64,000 nucleotides of DNA from assembly GCA_965277075.1 (NCBI GenBank), contig OZ255707.1, positions 3,410,001 through 3,474,000 on the forward strand, given 5' to 3'. Both the position numbers and the translations under genes were made by a program. The notes beneath the pieces were generated by a model, which was not told the DNA's origin, did not search any database, and worked only from the letters and a program-made list of their open reading frames with translations. This document shows positions 1 to 8,184 of this stretch, one piece after another. The DNA comes from Lustribacter sp965277075 (GTDB lineage: Bacteria; Vulcanimicrobiota; Vulcanimicrobiia; Vulcanimicrobiales; Vulcanimicrobiaceae). Numbering within the stretch: the stretch's first letter is position 1; each line of letters opens with the position of its first letter.

Positions 1-90
1 TTGATGAAGGGCAAGAAGATCTGGGACAAGCGGCGCACGATCGCCGAACGCGATGCAAAGCGCGACCTCGCCCGCGCGGGAGCCGGATGA
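1..90 (+). CDS. smpB: SsrA-binding protein SmpB (C-terminal end only)
   Basis: The window opens inside this gene. The last 29 residues (LMKGKKIWDKRRTIAERDAK and following) match the conserved basic tail of SmpB, with the GKK..DKR....R core. SmpB binds tmRNA and delivers it to stalled ribosomes; its tail reaches into the empty mRNA channel during trans-translation. The TGA stop overlaps the ATG of the next gene (ATGA), so the two are probably translationally coupled. No ssrA gene is visible in the window. Only the tail is present, so the call rests on this motif. Confidence 0.75.
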   Translation: MMKGKKIWDKRRTIAERDAKRDLARAGAG

Positions 91-296
91 TGGACGAACG
101 GTCGGCCGCGGCGCCGGCCGTCGACGCTGAAATTCGCGAGCAGATCGCGCACGGACAACACGTCACGTACGACGCCTTCATGGCGCACATGCTGGCCGCC
201 GGCGCGACCGACGAAGAATGGCGCAGCGCGGCGGGGAAAAGCTTTCGCGGCGACATCGTCGTCGGTCACGACTTGATGGCCGAGACAGAGCACTAG
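87..296 (+). CDS. Small hypothetical protein between smpB and tilS
   Basis: A 69-residue acidic protein that I do not recognise. There is no signal peptide, membrane segment or cysteine motif; the middle is predicted mostly helical (DAEIREQIAHGQHVTYDAF). Its ATG overlaps the smpB stop and it ends 6 nt before the tilS start, so it belongs to the same operon. The coupled position supports a real gene; the function is unknown. Confidence 0.5.
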   Translation: MMDERSAAAPAVDAEIREQIAHGQHVTYDAFMAHMLAAGATDEEWRSAAGKSFRGDIVVGHDLMAETEH

Positions 297-302
297 GCAA
301 TC

Positions 303-1163
303 GTGCGCGGAGCACGGCCGGGTGCGCATCTCGATACGCGTGTGCGTCGTGCGGCACGCGTCATCGCCGGCAGCACCGTCGTGGTCGCGACGTCGGGCGG
401 GCCGGACTCCGTCGTCCTGGCCGCCGTACTCGATCGCCTCGCGCGCGCCGACGGCTTCGACGTTGTCTTCTCGTACGTGAACCACGGCACGCGCACGTCG
501 GCGTGGCAAGACGAGTGCGTCGTGCTCGCGCTGGGCGCGCGGCTCGAGCGCCGCGTACGCATCGCCGCGCTGGAGTCGCGCGATGACGAAGCGTCGCTGC
601 GTGCCGGGCGTTATCAGGCGTTGACCGACATTGCGCGCAGTTGCGGCGCGAACGCCGTCGCGACGGCACACTCCGCCGAAGATCAAACCGAAACGGTGCT
701 GCTCGCGCTCTTTCGCGGGACGGGCCTCGACGGCTTGGCCGGCATGCCGCCGCGCCGGCAGCTCGCCGAAGGCGTCGATCTCATCCGGCCGTTGTTGCGC
801 GTGACGCGCGAAGAACTGCGCGCGGAATTACGGCGGCTCGCCCTTCCGTATGCGATCGATCCGTCCAACGCCGACACGCGCTACAGGCGTAACGCCCTGC
901 GCGAACGGCTTGACGAGCTGCGGGCCGACTTCCCCGACCTCGACGCCGCGGTGGCCCGCTGCGCCGAGATCGTGCGCGCCGAGCGATCCGGCGACCAGCG
1001 CGCCGCAGCGCGCGACGATCTGCGCCGGCGCCTCCGCGAGCGCGATCTGTTGCGCGACGTTCCGTTCGAACGCATTGAAGCCGCGCTCGATGCGCCCCCG
1101 CAAGCGCGCGTTTTCCTCAAGCCCGGTGTCGCCCTTGACGGCGGGGAGTTGCATGTTGACTGA
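303..1163 (+). CDS. tilS: tRNA(Ile)-lysidine synthetase
   Basis: TilS uses ATP to attach lysine to C34 of the tRNA-Ile CAU anticodon, converting its specificity from AUG to AUA. The PP-loop signature SGGPDS is at residues 31-36 of 286 and the second conserved segment AHSAEDQTETVLLALFRGTGLDGLAG follows in the middle of the protein (only its first part is needed for recognition). The protein is short, like the Aquifex type, and lacks the C-terminal domains of E. coli TilS. The start is GTG. It overlaps hpt by 11 nt, giving the familiar tilS-hpt-ftsH order of many bacteria. Confidence 0.9.
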   Translation: MRGARPGAHLDTRVRRAARVIAGSTVVVATSGGPDSVVLAAVLDRLARADGFDVVFSYVNHGTRTSAWQDECVVLALGARLERRVRIAALESRDDEASLRAGRYQALTDIARSCGANAVATAHSAEDQTETVLLALFRGTGLDGLAGMPPRRQLAEGVDLIRPLLRVTREELRAELRRLALPYAIDPSNADTRYRRNALRERLDELRADFPDLDAAVARCAEIVRAERSGDQRAAARDDLRRRLRERDLLRDVPFERIEAALDAPPQARVFLKPGVALDGGELHVD

Positions 1164-1764
1164 GAACCACGTTGACGCTATCGCGCAGAGCCGGACACTT
1201 CACCCCGACCTCGAGAAGGTTCTCTTCTCCGCAGACGAGATCGCCGCTGCGATCGCGTCGATGGCGCGGGCGATCGCCCGCGAGTATGCGGACCGCGATG
1301 TCCTGTTGCTCGGCATCCTCAAAGGCGCCGTTCACGTCTTTTCCGACCTTGCGCGGACGCTCGAATGCATCCGGCCCGGGCCGGCCGCAATCTATCTCGA
1401 TTTGATGGCGGTGTCGAGCTACGGCAACGCGAGCCGCTCGTCGGGCGAAGTGCGTCTGATTCAGGACACCACGCACGCGATCGAAGGCCGCCACGTCGTG
1501 ATCGTTGAGGACATCGTCGACAACGGCCTTACCCTGCAGTATCTGACCTCGCTCCTCGGCGCCCGCCGTCCGGCAACGCTGCGCTCGGCGGTTTTGCTGG
1601 ATAAGCCCTACCGCCGCATCGGCAACGTGAGCGCCGACTACGTCGGCTTCACATGTCCGGACGAGTTCATCGTAGGGTACGGTTTGGACTACCAAGAACG
1701 ATACCGGACTCTGCCCTATATCGCCAAGCTCCGTCCGGAGATTTTTTCCGACGTGCCACGATGA
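1153..1764 (+). CDS. hpt: Hypoxanthine phosphoribosyltransferase
   Basis: This 203-residue type I phosphoribosyltransferase salvages hypoxanthine and guanine with PRPP. The PRPP loop reads VVIVEDIVDNGLTL near residues 115-128; most family members have D-T-G or D-S-G where this has D-N-G. The LLGILKGAVHVFSDL stretch near residue 50 is the usual PPi-binding K-G loop. The frame is open further upstream, but ATG 1153, lying inside the end of tilS, gives the normal family length. Its stop overlaps the ATG of a 23-codon bridging frame that leads to ftsH. Confidence 0.9.
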   Translation: MLTENHVDAIAQSRTLHPDLEKVLFSADEIAAAIASMARAIAREYADRDVLLLGILKGAVHVFSDLARTLECIRPGPAAIYLDLMAVSSYGNASRSSGEVRLIQDTTHAIEGRHVVIVEDIVDNGLTLQYLTSLLGARRPATLRSAVLLDKPYRRIGNVSADYVGFTCPDEFIVGYGLDYQERYRTLPYIAKLRPEIFSDVPR

Positions 1765-1832
1765 GGTGTCGGGACGTGTTGCAACGTCGAGAAACGTTCT
1801 CACAGAAAGAACGGTACGAGAGTCTCACCTAA
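1761..1832 (+). other. Bridging mini-ORF between hpt and ftsH
   Basis: ATG at 1761 overlaps the hpt TGA (ATGA). The frame stays open for 23 codons and ends in TAA one base before the ftsH ATG at 1834. It fills the whole gap, which has no good ribosome-binding site for ftsH. The peptide is basic and unrecognised. It is read here as a possible termination-reinitiation bridge rather than a functional peptide; see the findings. Confidence 0.35.
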
Positions 1833-1833
1833 C

Positions 1834-3744
1834 ATGGGCAAGCACCTAAAAAGTATCCTCGTCGTCCTAGGCATCTTCTTACTGGTCATCTTCATCGTTG
1901 ACCGGCTGGTGCTGCAGCCGAACCCGAGTAAGACGTTGGCCTATTCGGTCTTCTACGATCGCGTTGCCGACAATCAGGTCAAAGATGTGAAGGTGACGGG
2001 TCGGGAGATCACCGGGACCGAGATCAACGGCGACAAGTTCGCCACAACGGCGCCGGACGATCCGACGTTGATTCCGGCGCTGCGCGCGCATCACGTGCAG
2101 ATCTCGGTCGAGACCGCGCAATCGACGCCGATCATCAGCTACGTCTTGCAGTTCGTGCCGTTCATTTTGATGGCGCTCTTGTTGATCTTCATTCTGCGCC
2201 AGGCGCAGAGCGGCGGCAGTCAAGCGCTTTCGTTCGGGCGTTCGCGCGCGAAGCTCCTCTCGGAGAACCGGCCGAAGGTGACGTTCGCCGACGTAGCGGG
2301 CATTGAAGAAGCGAAGGAAGAGCTCGGCGAGGTCGTCGAGTTCCTCAAGTACCCGAAGAAATTTCAGGCGCTCGGTGCGCGCATTCCGAAAGGCGTGTTG
2401 CTGCTCGGGCCGCCGGGCTCCGGCAAGACGCTTCTTGCTCGCGCTATCGCGGGCGAAGCCGGCGTGCCGTTCTTCTCGATCTCCGGCTCGGACTTCGTTG
2501 AAATGTTCGTCGGTGTCGGTGCAAGTCGCGTGCGCGATCTCTTCGAGCAAGCGAAGAAGTCGGCGCCGTGCATCGTGTTCATCGACGAAATCGACGCTGT
2601 TGGCCGCCAGCGCGGTGCGGGGCTCGGCGGCGGCCACGACGAGCGTGAACAAACGCTCAACCAATTACTCGTCGAGATGGACGGCTTCGATCAAAATACC
2701 GGCGTGATCTTGATCGCCGCCACCAACCGTCCCGACGTGCTCGATCCGGCGCTGTTGCGTCCCGGCCGTTTCGACCGGCAGATCGTCGTCGACCGTGCCG
2801 ACGTGAAGGGTCGCGCCGCGATTCTCGCGGTGCACTCGAAAAACAAACCACTCTCGAAGGAAATCTCGCTCGATACGCTGGCGAAACGCACGCCGGGATT
2901 CTCCGGTGCCGATCTCGAGAATCTGCTTAACGAAGCTGCGCTGCTCGCTGCGCGCCGCAACAAGAGCGTCATTGAAATGGCAGACTGCGAAGAAGCGATC
3001 GATCGCGTTCTGGTCGGGCCGGAACGGAAGTCGCTCGTGATGTCGCAACGCGAAAAGGAGAACACGGCGTATCACGAATCGGGTCATGCCGTCGTAGGCG
3101 GATTGACGCCCAACAGCGATCCGGTTCACAAAGTAACAATTATTCCGCGCGGCATGGCGCTGGGCATCACCTGGTCGCTGCCGGACGAAGACCGTCACTC
3201 GCAAACGAAAAATGAACTGCTCGCGACGATCAAACGGCTGTTGGCCGGGCGCATCGCCGAAGAGATCAAGTTCGGCGACGTGACGACCGGTGCGTCGAAC
3301 GATTTTGAAAAAGCGACGGAACTTGCGCGCCGCATGGTCACGCAATACGGGATGTCCGATAATCTTGGGCCGATCCAATACGGACGCGGCAACCACCAGG
3401 TATTCCTGGGACGCGATTTCGGTGAAGACCGGAACTACTCGGAAGAGGTCGCGTTCAAGATCGACACCGAGGTCCGCAAGATCATCGACGATTGCTACAC
3501 CGACGCACGCGGCATCCTGGAAGTGAACTGGGACAAAGTCGAGCGGATGGTCGCCTCGCTCCTCGAGCACGAGACGGTCGATACCGAGGAAGTTCTGTGT
3601 ATCATGAACGACCGGCCGTATCCGCCGTCCACGAAAGAACCGGTCGTCCCCGAACTGCCGGCGGCGGCCAAGACGGCCGAACCTGAACCGATTCGCGAAA
3701 AGCCGAAGCGCCTTCCGCCGAACATATCGCCGGAACCCGCATAG
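1834..3744 (+). CDS. ftsH: ATP-dependent zinc metalloprotease FtsH
   Basis: A membrane-bound AAA+ protease that degrades misfolded membrane proteins and regulators. The 636 residues contain a first membrane helix (about 7-25), a periplasmic part, a second helix (about 107-127), Walker A GPPGSGKT near 191-198, Walker B IVFIDEIDAVG, the SRH region RPGRFDRQI, the zinc site HESGH near 414-418 and the third ligand region GASNDFEKAT. The C-terminus is proline- and glutamate-rich. All catalytic residues are present and the length is normal. Confidence 0.97.
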   Translation: MGKHLKSILVVLGIFLLVIFIVDRLVLQPNPSKTLAYSVFYDRVADNQVKDVKVTGREITGTEINGDKFATTAPDDPTLIPALRAHHVQISVETAQSTPIISYVLQFVPFILMALLLIFILRQAQSGGSQALSFGRSRAKLLSENRPKVTFADVAGIEEAKEELGEVVEFLKYPKKFQALGARIPKGVLLLGPPGSGKTLLARAIAGEAGVPFFSISGSDFVEMFVGVGASRVRDLFEQAKKSAPCIVFIDEIDAVGRQRGAGLGGGHDEREQTLNQLLVEMDGFDQNTGVILIAATNRPDVLDPALLRPGRFDRQIVVDRADVKGRAAILAVHSKNKPLSKEISLDTLAKRTPGFSGADLENLLNEAALLAARRNKSVIEMADCEEAIDRVLVGPERKSLVMSQREKENTAYHESGHAVVGGLTPNSDPVHKVTIIPRGMALGITWSLPDEDRHSQTKNELLATIKRLLAGRIAEEIKFGDVTTGASNDFEKATELARRMVTQYGMSDNLGPIQYGRGNHQVFLGRDFGEDRNYSEEVAFKIDTEVRKIIDDCYTDARGILEVNWDKVERMVASLLEHETVDTEEVLCIMNDRPYPPSTKEPVVPELPAAAKTAEPEPIREKPKRLPPNISPEPA

Positions 3745-3818
3745 GTGGGTTTACGCCCGTGAACCCGTCGCGTTTCGGCTTCGCCGAAGCCGCCCGTCGT
3801 CGCCCTCTGGGCTCCTAG
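3745..3818 (+). other. Two-step bridging mini-ORFs between ftsH and the M16 pair
   Basis: GTG 3745 follows the ftsH TAG directly and reads five codons to a TGA (3760-3762). GTG 3759 overlaps that TGA and reads 19 codons to TAG (3816-3818), one base before the GTG start of the next gene at 3820. The second frame spans the small hairpin CGGCTTC/GAAGCCG (3776-3792), which lacks a T tract and so is not a convincing terminator. Confidence 0.3.
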
Positions 3819-3819
3819 G

Positions 3820-5115
3820 GTGCGCCTGGGCACAACGTTGGGGGTCGCGCTTTGCGCGGCCCTCGTCATCTCGGCGTCCGCCGGCGTCCGCGCCGATACG
3901 CCATTCGACGGAAAACTCGTGGGCGGCGGTACCTACATCGTCCGGCCGCGTGCCGGAGCGCCGGTCGCCGCGATATCGCTGTGGTACCGAGCCTCATCCA
4001 GCGGCTTCGAGACATCGCCGCTGCCGGGAATCGGGCGGCTCGCCGCAACCGCCATTGCGGCATCGCAGCCGATCACCGGGACGCCGTTGGGCACGTTCGT
4101 GAGCCGCCTGGGAGGCCGGATGTCGATCAGCGCATATCCGGAAAGCGTCGCCGTCTCGCTGCTCGTGCCGGCCGATCGCGCCGCGTTGGCGATCCGGGCG
4201 CTTACCCGCTCGTTCTTTGCGCCGGTGCTCACGGAGGCGGGCCTTCAGGCCGCACGCCGGACCGTTGCCGAAGAGGCGGCGATTCGCGCGCTGAGTCCGG
4301 AGTCGGCGATCACCGATCAGCTCTACGCGTCGCTGTTCGCGGCCGGTCCCGCGCAGGCTCCCCCGTTCCCGGCGCCGGCGGCCGTAGCAAATGTGTCGAC
4401 CGCACAAGTGCGCGCGTATGCCGAGCGGGCGTTCCGTCCCGCGAACGCCGTCCTCGTGCTGTCCGGCAACGTCACCCCCGATCTAACGACGGCGGCGCTG
4501 GCCGGCCGCGAGGGAGCAACGTCCAACCCGGAGACCGCGCAAGCCGAGAAAATCGCCGTCCCGGCACCGGTCGCGACCCGCGGCGCCGAGGCGGGATTTG
4601 GTTTGATGTGGGCCGGTCCGCCGATCGCCGACGAAGCGGCGGCGACCGCGTTCGACTTCATCTCCGACTATCTGTTTTCCGAGGGCGGAGCTGTGCAGCG
4701 TGCCGCTGCTGCCGGCGGAACCGCGCTTGCCGGAACGTTTGTGACCTATCACGATCCGGGCGTCTTCTTCGTGACGGCGACGGGCGGCGATATCGCGGCC
4801 GCACGTTCTGCCGTCGATACGGCGCTCGCGGAAATTCGCCAGCCGTTGCCGCTCGTAGCGTTCGAGCGTGCGCGTCGCGGGTTCATGTACCGACTGTTGA
4901 GCCATTCACAGACACCCGATCTGCTTGCCGACAATTATGGCTGGTACTCCGTCGAGGGATCGCCCGGCTACACGCCCGGTGACGACGGGCTGAACGGTCG
5001 CTATTTTCGAGCGATCGCCGCGCTCACGCCGGCGTTCGTCGCCGCGACGGCGGCGGCGTACCTCGATCGGACAGGCGCCGTCGTCAGCATCGCAACGCCG
5101 GCGCCCGCGAAATGA
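3820..5115 (+). CDS. M16-fold protein A, exported, without zinc motif
   Basis: A 431-residue insulinase/pitrilysin-fold protein with an N-terminal signal peptide (about residues 1-25, ending near AGVRA), so probably periplasmic. Fold cues are the early LWYRASSSGFETSPLPGIGRLAAT segment (first part diagnostic) and RRGFMYRLLSHSQTPDLLADN near residue 350. The HxxEH zinc motif expected at GIGRLAATA is absent. M16B peptidases often work as an active plus an inactive subunit, but the adjacent partner also lacks the motif. It may be a scaffold or chaperone-like pair. The start is GTG. Confidence 0.75.
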   Translation: MRLGTTLGVALCAALVISASAGVRADTPFDGKLVGGGTYIVRPRAGAPVAAISLWYRASSSGFETSPLPGIGRLAATAIAASQPITGTPLGTFVSRLGGRMSISAYPESVAVSLLVPADRAALAIRALTRSFFAPVLTEAGLQAARRTVAEEAAIRALSPESAITDQLYASLFAAGPAQAPPFPAPAAVANVSTAQVRAYAERAFRPANAVLVLSGNVTPDLTTAALAGREGATSNPETAQAEKIAVPAPVATRGAEAGFGLMWAGPPIADEAAATAFDFISDYLFSEGGAVQRAAAAGGTALAGTFVTYHDPGVFFVTATGGDIAAARSAVDTALAEIRQPLPLVAFERARRGFMYRLLSHSQTPDLLADNYGWYSVEGSPGYTPGDDGLNGRYFRAIAALTPAFVAATAAAYLDRTGAVVSIATPAPAK

Positions 5116-6341
5116 TCCCGTTCTTGCTGGCGGCTGTTGTCGGGCTCGATCTCGGCGCAGGCAAGCTCTACGCCAAGCCGGATGCCGGTGCACAATTGAC
5201 CGGCATCGCGCTCGTCGTAAGCGCGGGAACCGCGCGCGAAAGCGCAGCCCAGAACGGACTCGCAGCACTCGCTGCGCAAACGCTGCTCCTCGGCAGCGTC
5301 AACGGCGTCCCGCTGACGAGCAGGATCGCGGCCGACGGCGGTTCGATCGAAATGACGGTGAGCCCCAGCGTCGTGCGATTTACGATCGAAGCGCTGCCGA
5401 CGGCAATGCCCGCGGTCGCGACCGACATCGCACGCGCGATCGCAGCGCCGGATACATCGGCGGCGACGGTTGCCGCGGCGCGCGAGGAGCTCGCCGGACA
5501 GATCAAGGACGGCGATCGCAGCCCGACCGCGGTCGGTTTGGACATGTTGCGCTCGTCGTACTACCAGGGAGCCGCCGGCAGGCCGGCGCTCGGAACGCGT
5601 GAGTCGATCGTCGGGCTCTCATCGGCGGACGTCGCCGGATACCTGAGCTCGCACTACATTCGCGGCAACGCGTTCGTAACGGCGACCGGCGCCATCGATG
5701 GGGCCACGTCGGAGGGCGCGCGGAGCGTGCTCGCCGCGTTCCGCCCGGGCAGTGAGGCGCCGTCAGCGCTTGCGGCCCGTGCGATCGGCGCCCAGGCCAA
5801 GCGCGTGGTGACGCATCGCGATATCGGCGTGCCGTTCGTGTTGCTCGGGTTCGCCGCGCCGGCGCTCGGTGACCCTGATTTCGCTGCGATGCTCGTGCTG
5901 CGCGCGATCCTCAGCGACATTGCCGACCGCGCCGACGTCACCACGGCTGCGCCGATCGAACGTGGACTGGATATCGTCTATTCTTACGACGTCAAGCCGT
6001 CGACGTTCGCGATCGCGATCAACGGCGCGCTTCTCGATCCGACCGCCGGTCTCACGATCGTTCAAGCGATCGCGCGCAACGCGCTGAGCAAGCCGTTCGG
6101 TGCCGACGTCGTTCGTCGTTACAAGGATACCGCACGCGGCCAATGGGCACTCGAGGCGATCACGCTCGGCGACCGCGCATGGCAGATCGGCGCTGCGGTC
6201 TCCGAGGGTGCCGAACCCGACGTCGCGCAGACCGTTATCGCGTCGATCGATCGCGTGACGCCTGCCGACGTGCAGCGTATCGCGAAGCGCTATCTGCAAC
6301 ACTACATCGTCGCACTCGTACTGCCGCGCGGCCAACAGTAA
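5112..6341 (+). CDS. M16-fold protein B, exported, without zinc motif
   Basis: This 409-residue partner overlaps the previous stop (ATGA). The N-terminus MIPFLLAAVVGLDLGAGKLY looks like a short signal or anchor. The M16 pattern continues with ARESAAQNGLAALAAQTLLL, where HxxEH should be, and with the typical DGGSIEMTVSPSVVRFTIEA and SVAAYL-like middle repeat (VGLSSADVAGYLSSHY). The C-terminal half-domain ends with VTPADVQRIAKRYLQ, a classic M16 ending. No zinc ligands are visible. Co-location with protein A suggests a heterodimer. Confidence 0.75.
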   Translation: MIPFLLAAVVGLDLGAGKLYAKPDAGAQLTGIALVVSAGTARESAAQNGLAALAAQTLLLGSVNGVPLTSRIAADGGSIEMTVSPSVVRFTIEALPTAMPAVATDIARAIAAPDTSAATVAAAREELAGQIKDGDRSPTAVGLDMLRSSYYQGAAGRPALGTRESIVGLSSADVAGYLSSHYIRGNAFVTATGAIDGATSEGARSVLAAFRPGSEAPSALAARAIGAQAKRVVTHRDIGVPFVLLGFAAPALGDPDFAAMLVLRAILSDIADRADVTTAAPIERGLDIVYSYDVKPSTFAIAINGALLDPTAGLTIVQAIARNALSKPFGADVVRRYKDTARGQWALEAITLGDRAWQIGAAVSEGAEPDVAQTVIASIDRVTPADVQRIAKRYLQHYIVALVLPRGQQ

Positions 6342-6356
6342 GCGCGAGATCATCGT

Positions 6357-7451
6357 CTGCGCGTCGCGCTCGTTCATGACTATCTGAACCAACGCGGCGG
6401 TGCCGAGCGCGTTTTCGCCCACCTTGTCGAAGCGTATCCGGATGCGCCCGTCTACACGTCGATCTACAGCGAGGCGCTCGCGGATATCGTGCCGCCCGAC
6501 CGGGTGCGAACGACGTTCTTGCAAAGATTTCCCTTTAAAGATCGGGCTTTTCGCGCGTTTGCGCCGCTCTATCCGTGGGCTTTCGAAGCGCTCGATCTGC
6601 GGTGCTTCGATACGATCGTCAGCTCGACGACGGCGTGGGCGAAAGGCGTCATCGTTCCGCCGGGCGCCGTCCACGTGTGCTACATCAATACGGTGAGCCG
6701 CTTCGTTTTCGACGCCGAACGGTACGTCGGCGGCTTCCGGGCCGCATCGCTCGCGCGTCCGCTGATCGGCGCGCTTGCGGCTTGGGACCGCAAGGCGGCG
6801 CAGCGCCCAACGCATTTCGTCGCGAACTCGCGCAACGTCGCGGCACGCGTTCTGCGCTACTACGGACGTGAAGCGGACGTGTTGCCGTGTCCGGTCGACG
6901 TGGACCGCTTTACGCTCGGCCCCCCGAACGTGGGCGACGCTTTCGTTGTCGTATCGCGGCTCCTCGGGTACAAACGCGTCGACCTCGCGATTCGTGCCTG
7001 CGCGCGCGCCGGCGTCGCGTTGCACGTGGTCGGCACCGGCCCCGCGGAGGGTGCTTTACGCGCGCTCGCGGCCGGAACGCGAACGAGGTTTCACGGCTAT
7101 CTCGACGACGCGTCCGTCAACCAGCTGATCGGGAACGCCCGGGCGGTGATTCTCCCGGGCGAAGAAGATTTCGGTCTCGTGCCGCTGGAGGCGGCTGCTG
7201 CCGGCACGCCGGCGATCGCGCTGCGCGCCGGCGGTGCGCTCGAGACGATCGTCGACGGCACGACGGGCGTCTTTTTCGACACGCCCGACGAACTCGCGCT
7301 CGCCGGAGCGATCGCGGTCTTCGACCGCACCCGGTTCGATCCGCATCGTTTGCGCGCGCACGCCGAGACGTTCGCACCGGCGCGTTTCGTCGAACGATTA
7401 CGCGCGATCGTCGACCACGTTCGCGCTACGTCGTCTTCCCCAACGCGATGA
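6357..7451 (+). CDS. Glycosyltransferase family 4 (probable CTG start)
   Basis: A GT-B fold glycosyltransferase, probably for cell-surface glycans. The conserved N-terminus RVALVHDYLNQRGGAERV starts at 6360, right after an in-frame stop (6339-6341). No ATG, GTG or TTG lies between the two; CTG 6357 is the only plausible start and gives M-R-V-A-L-V-H-D-Y-L, with GAG 8 nt upstream. Starting at the first standard codon (GTG 6489) would cut off the first beta strand and glycine loop. The C-terminal domain has PGEEDFGLVPLEAAAAGTP, the EX7E nucleotide-sugar motif. Length would be 364 residues. Confidence 0.85.
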   Translation: MRVALVHDYLNQRGGAERVFAHLVEAYPDAPVYTSIYSEALADIVPPDRVRTTFLQRFPFKDRAFRAFAPLYPWAFEALDLRCFDTIVSSTTAWAKGVIVPPGAVHVCYINTVSRFVFDAERYVGGFRAASLARPLIGALAAWDRKAAQRPTHFVANSRNVAARVLRYYGREADVLPCPVDVDRFTLGPPNVGDAFVVVSRLLGYKRVDLAIRACARAGVALHVVGTGPAEGALRALAAGTRTRFHGYLDDASVNQLIGNARAVILPGEEDFGLVPLEAAAAGTPAIALRAGGALETIVDGTTGVFFDTPDELALAGAIAVFDRTRFDPHRLRAHAETFAPARFVERLRAIVDHVRATSSSPTR

Positions 7452-8184
7452 GCGCAACGTTGATCGCGTTGAAGAGCGCGTGCGTGAGCATCGATGCCGG
7501 CAACGAACCGCTGAGATAGTACACGTAAGCCAGCACGATTCCGCTGCCGGCGAGCGGAAGAAATGCGGTCGACGATCCGTGCGACAGGCCGAAGATAACG
7601 CCGCTGATCGTTGCGGCGACCCAGACCGGTGCATAGCGCAGAATCGTGTTGAAAAGAAATCCGCGAAAGGTCAATTCCTCGACGAACGGTGCGATGCCGA
7701 CGGCGAGCAACGCGAAGCCAAACGCGAGCAGTGGATCGTGGGTGCTCGTCAAGAGCGACGTCGCCGCTTCTTCGGGCTTTTGATGCGTGAGCGCAAACTG
7801 AAGGTTCGCGATCGCGAGCGTCACCGCGTACATCGCGATCGCGCCGAGCACGCCGGCGCCGATCGCTCGCGCGTCGAGCGCTCGTACACCGAGTTCGCGC
7901 AGCGAGCGTCGCGCGAGCCACGGTAGCAGTAGCAGCACAGCGGGCACCAAAAAGACGTAGTTGATCAGTTGGGCCAGCAGAATACCCCAACTGAGATGTG
8001 CGTTAAGGAGATCGCTGCGGGTAACGCCGACGTGCAACGCCGTGACGCTGCCCAGAAACGCACCGCCGAAGAATGCGAGAAGAATCAGGGTCAGCGCCGC
8101 AAGCGAGCGCGGCCACGCGAACGCGTCAGGCGGCCAACGCGTCGGTGAGAGCGGCGAACGTTCGGAGGTCGAGAGTTTCTCCAC
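7426..8184 (-). CDS. CPBP-family intramembrane metalloprotease
   Basis: A 252-residue polytopic membrane protein of the CAAX-protease/bacteriocin-processing (Abi) family. Catalytic motifs are EELTFRG (EExxxR), GLSHGS (second-motif histidine) and THALFNAINVA near the C-terminus. About seven hydrophobic segments are visible. The substrate is unknown; relatives cleave prenylated peptides or act in stress responses. The first 20 residues overlap the end of rsmA in another frame and no later start keeps the first helix. The 3' end overlaps the convergent glycosyltransferase by 26 bp. Confidence 0.85.
   Translation of the reverse strand: MEKLSTSERSPLSPTRWPPDAFAWPRSLAALTLILLAFFGGAFLGSVTALHVGVTRSDLLNAHLSWGILLAQLINYVFLVPAVLLLLPWLARRSLRELGVRALDARAIGAGVLGAIAMYAVTLAIANLQFALTHQKPEEAATSLLTSTHDPLLAFGFALLAVGIAPFVEELTFRGFLFNTILRYAPVWVAATISGVIFGLSHGSSTAFLPLAGSGIVLAYVYYLSGSLPASMLTHALFNAINVALIALGKTT

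Noticed and set aside
5763..7025. A 420-codon minus-strand frame opposite M16 protein B and the glycosyltransferase
   Set aside because: No recognisable motif, Arg/Asp-rich composition, and both plus-strand genes have convincing family matches.
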